A DNA stretch of 64,000 nucleotides from JAWPMV01 sp039819665 (GTDB taxonomy: Bacteria; Bacteroidota; Bacteroidia; J057). The DNA lies in assembly GCA_039819665.1 (NCBI GenBank), contig JBCBRM010000017.1:62001-126000 (forward strand). Direction: 5' to 3'. Shown piece by piece: positions 9,516 through 15,065 of the stretch. A program made the translations under genes and the position numbers. Position 1 is the first letter of the stretch; each line of letters begins with the position of its first letter. The notes below the pieces were generated by a model. That model had not been told where the DNA came from. It saw only the letters and a list, made by a program, of their open reading frames with translations, and ran no database searches.

Positions 9516-10475
9516 TTATTTAAAATATACCTCTGTAGCCCCATTTCCATATTTGTGAATATCTGCCGGACCAAAGTTTTTGACGTGAGAGTTCTCCTTT
9601 AGTATACTAACAACCGCTTTTCGCAGCTTTCCTTCTCCGATACCATGAATAAAGACTACCCGTTCATAGTTTTGCACCAGAGCATCTGAAAGGGTTTTGT
9701 GTACTTCTGCCAACTGAGATTGGAGAATATCCGCAGAGCTGCTTTGGTAGGGATTGATGCCTAAAGCCTCTGCATGTAGGTCCACTTCTATATGTTGTCT
9801 TTGGGGCTTTGGAGTTTCCTGTTCTCTCACCCGGATAAATTCATGCTTACTGATCGCCTCTACATCCAATTGCTGTTTATCTTCTCTTAAAGAGTACACC
9901 CAGGCCTTTTCTTCCAGAAAGTTAACCTGCTTTTGTTTCTTGCTAAAGCGGGCACGATTCCAGCTGAGTTCGAAAGTATAAGGCGTATGTGGGTGGCCTT
10001 TTCCGACTTTGTATGCAAGTACCTGAATGTAAAATGAGCGGGTTTTACCTAACTCATCTCTGTCGAGAGCTATCACTTCTCGATAAGCTCCCCCCTCTAT
10101 TTCAACAGCATCCAACAGGAAATACTGATTTCCTTGTCTTCTATATAGGGTAATCAATTTATCCGTCAGCTCAGGATTAGCTATAAAAATTTTGTGAATT
10201 CCCTCTTCATCCTTACCTACTACCAGACTCAAATCAAGAATAGAAGCTCCTCTTAGTTGGGTTTTGCTTTCTTCCTGCTGTTTCTCTTCCTCTAAAGGCG
10301 TACCCATATAGTTCCTTTCACTACTATCTACGGGCACCAATTCATCCACATGTACATCCAGAGGAAAGTCATCCCCCATGTCAACTTCCACATAATGCTT
10401 ATCAATCAGGGCGGTAATCACTCCTTCTCCATTGGCATGCAACATCCGTACTCTTTGTCCTACTCTATATCTCAT
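9516..10475 (-). CDS. DUF2027 and Smr-domain protein, putative nuclease
   Basis: This 319-residue cytoplasmic protein is typical of Bacteroidota. The N-terminal part (1-50, VGQRVRMLHANGEGVITALIDKHYVEVDMGDDF) is a small SH3-like barrel, the middle (about 70-215) is the DUF2027 beta domain, and the C-terminal 85 residues form an Smr domain: IEVDLHAEAL for the conserved DLH motif and VFIHGIGEGKLRKAV for the HGxGxGxL motif. Smr domains bind nucleic acid and often have nicking or endoribonuclease activity; in other bacteria they act in ribosome-collision rescue or mismatch repair. The start ATG at 10475 follows an intergenic region with two 13-base direct repeats (10604, 10646) that could be control sites. 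Confidence 0.9.
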   Translation of the reverse strand: MRYRVGQRVRMLHANGEGVITALIDKHYVEVDMGDDFPLDVHVDELVPVDSSERNYMGTPLEEEKQQEESKTQLRGASILDLSLVVGKDEEGIHKIFIANPELTDKLITLYRRQGNQYFLLDAVEIEGGAYREVIALDRDELGKTRSFYIQVLAYKVGKGHPHTPYTFELSWNRARFSKKQKQVNFLEEKAWVYSLREDKQQLDVEAISKHEFIRVREQETPKPQRQHIEVDLHAEALGINPYQSSSADILQSQLAEVHKTLSDALVQNYERVVFIHGIGEGKLRKAVVSILKENSHVKNFGPADIHKYGNGATEVYFK

Positions 10476-10603
10476 CTATTTGTCTATATGGTCTATTCAC
10501 TTATGCAGGCAAAATTACTCATCTTGCATACGTCAAGCAATTGAACTGGCTAGTATTTGGATTTAGTCTAAATAAACGACCAAGATCACCGATCAGGAAA
10601 TAA

Positions 10604-10658
10604 AAATAACCGTTCAAGCATATATTATTACCATTCGCGCACCCCAAATAACCGTTCA
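10604..10658. repeat. Two 13-base direct repeats upstream of the Smr gene
   Basis: AAATAACCGTTCA occurs at 10604-10616 and again at 10646-10658, a spacing of 42 bases (about four helical turns). The pair lies 130-180 bases upstream of the Smr start on the minus strand and upstream of the possible RNA transcribed to the right. Equal-face spacing suggests a protein-binding site, but no regulator is known. Confidence 0.45.
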
Positions 10659-10822
10659 CACAAAAAGCCGAATCTTTCTCTGTTTAAAAGCGTTCATTTG
10701 TGTAAAGATTTTAAACAAAGAATTAGCACTAGATAAGTATGCTCAATTACAATCACATATCATGTATCAAATTGCGTCAGGCAGTTCAGCTTGAACCGCG
10801 CATGGCAGTAGATACAGGTAGT

Positions 10823-10926
10823 GATAGATTCGGGTGTGTGCATTGGCATATATGATGTCAGAAACATAAGTTTCACATGCACCCGGAACCCAAAAAGTTC
10901 CGGGTTTTTTATTTCCCGAATCTGTC
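10823..10926 (+). terminator. Intrinsic terminator inside a larger 12-bp stem; probable 3' end of a small RNA
   Basis: A perfect 9-bp hairpin, ACCCGGAAC (10881-10889) with GTTCCGGGT (10897-10905), is followed by a run of T to 10910, the layout of a rho-independent terminator on the plus strand. It is enclosed by a second stem, GATAGATTCGGG (10823-10834) with CCCGAATCTGTC (10915-10926), 12 bp with one G-T pair. CGGGT at 10831-10835 could also pair with ACCCG at 10881-10885 and break the terminator, so an attenuator is possible. No protein gene ends upstream on this strand, so the transcript it stops is probably non-coding and starts somewhere after 10660. Confidence 0.6.
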
Positions 10927-10995
10927 CTCCGAAAACTACTGTAATCACAAAAAGCTGATTTTCAGACCAAAAAGACAGAAAATTTGCGAATTGTG

Positions 10996-11170
10996 AGATG
11001 GGAGAGCTATGCCTTGACCTTTGGGAGAATCAAAGGAAAACAGAAAAAAGTCTCACACGACTTTTTCCAAACAAAGGTCCTGGCTCAGATCCTTTCCTGG
11101 CAGCAATTCGACAAGAGAAGTAGGTACTCTTTCCAGAGAAAATGGAAAAGTGCAGATGGGAGAGCTATGC
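10996..11170. repeat. 17-base direct repeats 158 bases apart
   Basis: AGATGGGAGAGCTATGC is present at 10996-11012 and identically at 11154-11170. The 141 bases between them contain no gene; AAAAAGTC and GACTTTTT (11044 and 11059) can form an 8-bp hairpin in the middle. The direct repeats could be a target-site-like duplication around a lost element, or paired control sites. Neither is established. Confidence 0.5.
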
Positions 11171-11209
11171 GTACAATTGAGTAGAAATATTGATTTAACA
11201 CTTTTTTGT

Positions 11210-11215
11210 TATAAT
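11210..11215 (+). promoter_or_regulatory. Possible promoter -10 box for the structured RNA
   Basis: TATAAT stands in an AT-rich stretch preceded by TTGATT (11190-11195) at a short 14-base spacing. Neither spacing nor sequence matches the usual Bacteroidota pattern (TTG, about 19-20 bases, TAnnTTTG), so this is only a candidate. Its position just before the first stem at 11251 is the main argument. Confidence 0.25.
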
Positions 11216-11250
11216 AAATCGTTCTTTATTAATTCATTGAGAGGTGTATT

Positions 11251-11526
11251 GTTGGAGAGTCTTGTGCCGGCTTGTGAGGAAAAGATCTTGCATCCGGACC
11301 GTGAAAACACAATGACCGGCACAGGCTCCTGACAAAAAGAATTTTTGCATTTGCACAACCTTGAAATGCAGGCTTCGGCCTGCGTTAGAACCCAGATCAG
11401 CGGGATACCAGAAAGGTTCGACTCCTTTTGGGTTCTCATGGGAAGGAAGGTCTGACAAAACACAAAGGAGGTGATCTAGCACAATCGAGTCAGAGGGAAA
11501 GTCCCTCATAGATCAAATCCTTCCCA
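11251..11526 (+). ncRNA. Structured RNA with tRNA-like acceptor/T arm and possible pseudoknot
   Basis: On the plus strand, consecutive elements fold as follows. TGTGCCGG (11263-11270) pairs with CCGGCACA (11316-11323). AATGCAGGC (11365) pairs with GCCTGCGTT (to 11386) around a UUCG tetraloop. Directly abutting is AGAACCCA (11387-11394) pairing with TGGGTTCT (11429-11436). It encloses a 17-base linker and a perfect T arm, AAAGG-TTCGACT-CCTTT (11412-11428), stacked on the acceptor with no gap exactly as in tRNA, but D and anticodon arms are absent. Then TGGGAAGG (11439) pairs with CCTTCCCA (11519), enclosing two crossing 6-bp helices (TCTGAC/GTCAGA and GATCTA/TAGATC). It may be the leader of the 45-codon frame at 11558 or an independent RNA. 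No known RNA family is recognised. Confidence 0.5.
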
Positions 11527-11557
11527 CAAAACAAGCATCATTAAATAACCATAAACC

Positions 11558-11695
11558 ATGAAACGATTTCTTACATATTTCCTTGCGCTGCTCTTTTATA
11601 ACCGATACAGACGATACAATATTCGGCACAAAAGGCGGTACAGAGAGCCAAATCCGGAACATTTTGGATACGATTGGTATCAATTTGGGGTCTGA
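11558..11695 (+). CDS. Small basic protein, 45 residues, function unknown
   Basis: The frame starts with ATG after an AT-rich leader and encodes MKRFLTYFLALLFYNRYRRY followed by a strongly basic middle and an aromatic, acidic end (HFGYDWYQFGV). The first 14 residues are hydrophobic enough for a membrane anchor, and the Arg/Tyr-rich middle looks able to touch RNA or phospholipid heads. It lies 32 bases downstream of the structured RNA. No relative is recognised. Its base composition and start context are plausible for a gene, but a frame of this length can arise by chance; expression data would decide. The 216 bases after it form another set of hairpins before the next gene. Confidence 0.45.
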   Translation: MKRFLTYFLALLFYNRYRRYNIRHKRRYREPNPEHFGYDWYQFGV

Positions 11696-11721
11696 TTCTT
11701 ACATAGAGAATACAAAGATTT

Positions 11722-11890
11722 GAGGCTTAGGCATGGCTTTTGTATTAAATAGAATAGGGTACAATCTATTCTACTTCGCGCCTAACCTATGAAAGACAGT
11801 ATAGCTGTCTCCCCTGTGAATGTTCCTTGTTAATGGGAATACCTCTATCTGCGAAAGCAGTACCCTGGCAATTTTCTGCTTGACAGAAAA
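11722..11890 (+). ncRNA. Chain of hairpins between the 45-residue frame and the L7/L12-like gene
   Basis: Several stems follow each other. TTAGGC (11727) pairs with GCCTAA (11780), enclosing TAGAATAG (11750) and CTATTCTA (11766). AGACAG (11794) pairs with CTGTCT (11805). CTGC-GAAA-GCAG (11849-11860) has a GNRA tetraloop. TTTTCTG (11872) pairs with CAGAAAA (11884). The last stem ends 21 bases before the ATG at 11912, so this could be a regulatory 5' leader of the L7/L12-like gene or the 3' continuation of the upstream RNA. There is no T-run, so a terminator is not supported. Confidence 0.4.
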
Positions 11891-11911
11891 TTTCGAAATC
11901 ACAAAGGCGTC

Positions 11912-12142
11912 ATGCCTGGACTTGTAGAATTTTATTCACCTAAATCCTTAAAAGCAATGCAGAAGATGCGAAATCTCATGCTATCTCCTCAAAAGGAGCA
12001 GGAAGTGATCGGCACCCTTACTTACAAAGGTAAGCTGGAAGCGATCAAATTGTACCTAACGTACACAGGCTGCCGGCTTAAGGAAGCAAAGGTGGCAGTT
12101 GAAAAACTGGGACAAGACATTGAGCCAGGACAAGCAAGCTAA
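11912..12142 (+). CDS. Small protein resembling the C-terminal domain of ribosomal protein L7/L12
   Basis: The 76-residue product contains KLEAIKLYLTYTGCRLKEAK followed by VAVEKL at residues 40-65. This aligns with the alpha-helical signature of bL12 C-terminal domains (KVAVIKAVR-ATGLGLKEAKDLVE in E. coli), including the conserved Lys-Glu-Ala-Lys. In bL12 this face recruits translation factors such as EF-Tu and EF-G. The N-terminal dimerisation domain and hinge of a true bL12 are missing, so it is not the ribosomal protein; comparable short L7/L12-like proteins occur as hypotheticals in other bacteria. It sits directly after a hairpin-rich leader. The similarity is visible by eye, but the role, perhaps interaction with translation factors, is inference. 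Confidence 0.6.
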   Translation: MPGLVEFYSPKSLKAMQKMRNLMLSPQKEQEVIGTLTYKGKLEAIKLYLTYTGCRLKEAKVAVEKLGQDIEPGQAS

Positions 12143-12187
12143 ATATAATCGTAGCACGGATATGTTTACTCGCTAAGCAGCTTCACA

Positions 12188-12224
12188 GAACTAACAGGTT
12201 AGCGCCACCACTGCCTGTTAGTTC
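12188..12224 (+). terminator. Strong hairpin after the L7/L12-like gene, possible terminator
   Basis: GAACTAACAGG (12188-12198) pairs perfectly with CCTGTTAGTTC (12214-12224) over 11 bp with a 15-base loop, 45 bases after the stop codon. Only a short AAATTT follows, so it is either a weak terminator or an RNA-stabilising hairpin. Confidence 0.45.
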
Positions 12225-12242
12225 AAATTTCAATTGAACTTA

Positions 12243-12415
12243 TGAGCGTGTTTGTGTTTAGGCGTGTTAGCGAGAGCTGACAGCCTGAATAGCAGGAAGT
12301 TTATATTCTTCCCCTACGCCTCAATTTTTAATTCAACCATCTGTTTATGGTGTTTTAGTGTTGCGGTTAATCTACGATCAACTCTAACACGCTAACACCC
12401 TACCACTCAAACACA
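12243..12415. repeat. GTGTTAG-family inverted repeat, copy B (interrupted)
   Basis: The left arm, GAGCGTGTTTGTGTTTAGG and onward (12243-12272), and the right arm (12375-12415, CTCTAACACGCTAACACCC and onward) are complementary in a degenerate way. They are separated by about 100 bases of other sequence. The right arm ends nine bases before the GNAT start codon. It is the least regular of the six copies. Confidence 0.5.
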
Positions 12416-12423
12416 TTCCCGTC

Positions 12424-12954
12424 ATGGACATGACAATAGAAACCGATCGATTATTCCTTCGGCCCCCAAAGGAGGGAGATGCCGAAAGCATGTACGAGCA
12501 TTATGCCCGACATGCGGAAGTAGCCAGGTTTTTGCCCTGGCCCGTTCATGAGGACGTCGGAGTTACGCAAACCTGGCTGAAAGACATGGAAGCCTCAAAT
12601 GAAAAAGAAACAGGATTTCACGGGCTCCTTGTTCCCAAAAACTATGGGGAGGCCATTGGTGCCTTTTCTGCCCGTGAACATCCTTTTAAAGTCGATGTCG
12701 GTTATGCCATCGGTCCTGAATTCTGGGGAAAGGGCTATATGTCCGAAATTCTCCGCGCAGTTATCCATCACTACTTCACCTATACAGACAAAGTTAGAGT
12801 AGAAGCGATCTGCGATGTAGAAAATACCGGTTCTGCCCGGGTAATGGAAAAAGCGGGTATGACCCGTGAAGCTTTCCTGCCTCGATATGGAACGGCAAGA
12901 AATATAGACCGTGGTCCTAGAGATATGTTCCTGTATGGAATTATAAAAACTTAA
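12424..12954 (+). CDS. GNAT N-acetyltransferase, RimJ/RimL type
   Basis: The 176-residue enzyme is predicted to acetylate an amino group using acetyl-CoA. It starts with the family opening IETDRLFLRPPKEGDAESMY. The core strands and the acetyl-CoA loop are visible as VDVGYAIGPEFWGKGYMSEI (residues 94-115, the Q/RxxGxG/A-type motif being FWGKGY). The final helix-strand VENTGSARVMEKAGMTREA at about 135-155 is typical of RimJ/RimL proteins. The substrate cannot be read from sequence: ribosomal protein N-termini, small amines and antibiotics are all known in the family. The start overlaps a repeat arm upstream, and another copy of the same repeat begins at its stop codon and leads to the RtcB gene. 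Confidence 0.9.
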   Translation: MDMTIETDRLFLRPPKEGDAESMYEHYARHAEVARFLPWPVHEDVGVTQTWLKDMEASNEKETGFHGLLVPKNYGEAIGAFSAREHPFKVDVGYAIGPEFWGKGYMSEILRAVIHHYFTYTDKVRVEAICDVENTGSARVMEKAGMTREAFLPRYGTARNIDRGPRDMFLYGIIKT

Positions 12955-13026
12955 AACGTGTTGGAGTGTTGGCGAATTAGTTATAAATCAACACCAACAC
13001 TTCCGCACCCCCACACACCAATACCT
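12954..13026. repeat. GTGTTAG-family inverted repeat, copy C
   Basis: It begins AAACGTGTTGG at the stop codon of the acetyltransferase gene and ends about ten bases before the RtcB start. The left arm (GTGTTGGAGTGTTGGCG) and the right arm (CAACACCAACACTTCCGCAC and onward) are imperfectly complementary. The copy fills the whole gap. Confidence 0.7.
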
Positions 13027-13037
13027 TAAAAAACCAA

Positions 13038-14447
13038 ATGGCCAAGATAAAAAAAGTCCATCTGCTAAGAGCAGGCTTCGAACCTGGAAAAGCCATGAAA
13101 GAAGCCCTCAAAGCCATGCGACACAGAAATTGGGCGAAGAAAAGCAGGGACGTAAAAATGGAAGTACTGGAAGATCTGCTGGATCATCCGGACAAATATG
13201 AAGAGGACGAAATCCTCGGACCCATCGTACTAGCCTTGACAGAAGAGGAAAGAAGTACGATCATGAAACGCATTCCTCCTATGCGAAATGAAGGAGTTTC
13301 CTGTAGCATTTATGGGAGAGAACATATAGACGAAGGTGCCGTTGATCAGATCAATGTGGCTGCAAAGCTTCCGGTTGCTCGGGCTACCGCTCTGATGCCG
13401 GATGCACATGTGGGCTATGGACTTCCTATTGGAGGGGTTCTGGCTACAGAAAATGCCATCATTCCTTTTGCAGTAGGTGTTGATATTGGGTGTCGCATGG
13501 CTCTGAGTATTTTTCCATTAGGAGAAAAGCATTTACAGAGAAATGAGTATCAATATACCCAGGACCTAAAATCTCAGACCTGTTTTGGAGCCGGGAAAGG
13601 AGTTGACGATCCCTTTGATGATCCCATTTTAGAACGCTCAGAATTTCATGACATTCCTTTCCTCCGAAACCTCAAAGACAAGGCAGCCAAACAGATCGGT
13701 TCATCCGGCGGAGGCAATCACTTTGTAGAATTTGGACTGGTAGAGATTCAGGACAATGAAAATGAGTGGAACATAAAGCCCGGAACTTATTTGGGACTTC
13801 TCTCTCACTCCGGTTCCCGAGGATTGGGTGCCACCATTGCCACGGAATATACCCGCATTGCCCAAAAACTTACTCCCCTACCCAAAGAAGCCAAAAATCT
13901 CGCCTGGCTTGATCTGGATACAGAAGAAGGACAAGAATACTGGATCGCCATGAATCTGGCGGGAGATTATGCTTCGGCCTGTCATGACCACATCCATAGA
14001 CGTTTGGCGAAAACCATTGGAGAAAAACCCCTTTGCCGTATTGAAAACCACCACAATTTTGCATGGAAGCAAAAACTGGAGGATGGTACGGAGGTGATCG
14101 TTCACCGAAAAGGAGCCACACCCGCTGCCAAAGGAGAATTAGGCATCATTCCTGGTTCGATGACAGCGCCTGGTTTTATTGTCAGGGGAAAGGGAAATCC
14201 AACCTCTTTGCATTCGGCTTCGCATGGCGCAGGACGTGTTCTGTCTCGTCGAAAAGCCAGAAGCAGCATAACCCGCCATCAACTCAACAAGCATTTGAAG
14301 GAAAAAGGCGTTACCCTCATTGGGGGTGGGATTGATGAAGCTCCTTTTGTGTACAAGGATATTCATCAGGTGATGAAGCATCAGACCGATTTGGTAGACG
14401 TGATTGGGGCTTTTTATCCGAAAATTGTGAGGATGGATAAGCAGTGA
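13038..14447 (+). CDS. rtcB: RtcB-family RNA ligase
   Basis: The 469-residue enzyme joins RNA ends carrying a 2',3'-cyclic phosphate or 3'-phosphate to 5'-hydroxyl ends, using GTP and manganese. Nearly all family landmarks are visible: MPDAHVGYGLPIGG (about 123), VGVDIGCRM with the metal-binding Asp and Cys (about 151), SSGGGNHFVEFG (about 224), LLSHSGSRGLG (about 255), ENHHNFAW (about 337), HRKGATPA (about 359) and SASHGAGRVLSR (about 394), whose His accepts GMP. An N-terminal extension of about 75 residues precedes the usual core start. It lies behind the GNAT gene through an inverted-repeat spacer, and no archease gene is adjacent. It probably serves RNA repair rather than tRNA splicing. 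Confidence 0.93.
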   Translation: MAKIKKVHLLRAGFEPGKAMKEALKAMRHRNWAKKSRDVKMEVLEDLLDHPDKYEEDEILGPIVLALTEEERSTIMKRIPPMRNEGVSCSIYGREHIDEGAVDQINVAAKLPVARATALMPDAHVGYGLPIGGVLATENAIIPFAVGVDIGCRMALSIFPLGEKHLQRNEYQYTQDLKSQTCFGAGKGVDDPFDDPILERSEFHDIPFLRNLKDKAAKQIGSSGGGNHFVEFGLVEIQDNENEWNIKPGTYLGLLSHSGSRGLGATIATEYTRIAQKLTPLPKEAKNLAWLDLDTEEGQEYWIAMNLAGDYASACHDHIHRRLAKTIGEKPLCRIENHHNFAWKQKLEDGTEVIVHRKGATPAAKGELGIIPGSMTAPGFIVRGKGNPTSLHSASHGAGRVLSRRKARSSITRHQLNKHLKEKGVTLIGGGIDEAPFVYKDIHQVMKHQTDLVDVIGAFYPKIVRMDKQ

Positions 14448-14469
14448 TTTATTGCTTTGGTTGTTTCTT

Positions 14470-14577
14470 CTTCTTTTCCCTTAGATGGAAAAGAAGCAAA
14501 AGATCAAGCTGCTGCAAAGCGGCCGCACATTCCAGCCCCCGCACCCGATGCAGCAGCGAAGCCCTGTCGCGCTTGTG
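14470..14577 (+). repeat. Hairpin repeat with conserved 34-base loop, copy 1
   Basis: CTTCTTTTCC (14470) and GGAAAAGAAG (14487) form a first hairpin. Then GCTGCTGC (14508-14515) pairs with GCAGCAGC (14550-14557) around a 34-base loop starting AAAGC and ending CCCGAT. A second copy lies on the minus strand at 30134-30237. It has the same loop length and similar loop sequence, but its stem is GCAGAGCCC/GGGCTCTGC, so the stem base pairs are kept by compensatory change. Confidence 0.65.
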
Positions 14578-14610
14578 AGTTACAATGGACAATTAATATT
14601 TAAACCATAG

Positions 14611-14735
14611 GTGTCATCCCGAGCCCCGTCGAGGGACCTAATTATTGCAGCCACCTCCTTTCCAGAACCTTAATTAAGATTAGGGAAAGGCACTTGGGTA
14701 ATAGCTTAGGTACTTCACTTCGTTCAGCATGACAC
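14611..14735. repeat. Palindromic intergenic repeat with GTGTCAT ends
   Basis: The element begins GGTGTCATCCCGAGCCCCGT and ends CTTCGTTCAGCATGACACTT, so its outer 10-15 bases are inversely repeated. It carries no frame. The end sequence resembles the GTCATCCTGAGCGAAGTCGA type repeats that are common between genes in Bacteroidota, which is remembered rather than checked here. Confidence 0.5.
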
Positions 14736-15065
14736 TTGGAATAAATCATCACACAGACGATAGCAATCGTCTGCTACAGCCTTCGCCCAGATAACCGTAG
14801 GCGACAATTGCTATCGCCGCCCATTTCACCAGAAATAACGGCCTCGCGTGCATCCCTTTTCAAGGGGATGTGGGCTTGAGGCGAGGGGTCAAAAAACCCG
14901 CAAGCTTATCTGGCAATTCTTTGCAAGGTCTTGCCTGAGCTTTGAGGTATAGCTTCAGACTGAGAGTAAGATATATTTTTAGCAAATAAGGAGAGGATTT
15001 AAAGTCTGATCTTCATGCAGACGATAACAAGCGCCGCTTGTGGACTGAGGTAAAGAGTCAAAAAG

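Larger units (their letters stand above)
10476..11557. other. Gene-free, RNA-rich intergenic stretch
   Basis: No convincing protein gene lies here. From left to right it holds two copies of AAATAACCGTTCA (10604 and 10646), a nested hairpin and intrinsic terminator (10823-10926), two copies of a 17-base sequence (10996 and 11154), a TATAAT-like box (11210) and a densely structured stretch with tRNA-like features (11251-11526). The frames present are short, overlap on both strands and lack signal peptides or family motifs. The amount of complementary sequence is far above the other gaps in this window, which points to one or more non-coding RNAs. Confidence 0.6.
14448..15065. other. Gene-free stretch holding several palindromic repeats
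   Basis: No protein gene is seen. It contains the hairpin repeat at 14470-14577, a palindromic element at 14611-14735 and inverted sequences around 14755-14818 (GACGATAGCAATCGTC; GGCGACAATTGCTATCGCC) and 14840-14890. The remainder up to 15065 shows nothing recognisable. It separates the plus-strand RtcB gene from the 3' end of the large minus-strand membrane protein gene, so terminators for both strands may be among these hairpins. Confidence 0.6.

Noticed and set aside
10760..11332. Short frames of 60-100 codons on both strands
   Set aside because: They overlap terminator and repeat sequences and have no recognisable protein features.
11387..11438. An ordinary tRNA gene
   Set aside because: Acceptor stem and T arm are perfect, but D stem, anticodon stem and anticodon are absent (only 17 bases between acceptor and T arm) and the 3' end is not CCA, so it cannot be a functional tRNA.
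11463..11479. Ribosome binding site of a gene, or a 16S rRNA fragment on the minus strand
   Set aside because: No start codon follows at a suitable distance, and only 17 bases match 16S; the flanking sequence is unrelated to rRNA.
11209..11509. Protein frames of 84 and 91 codons on the minus strand
   Set aside because: They overlap each other and the plus-strand RNA structure, have no signal peptide or family motif and show the composition of translated RNA-like sequence.
11251..11530. tmRNA or RNase P RNA
   Set aside because: The GAGGGAAAGTCC segment recalls RNase P and pseudoknots recall tmRNA, but no tag-peptide reading frame, GGGG-type tmRNA 5' end or other conserved RNase P cores are present.
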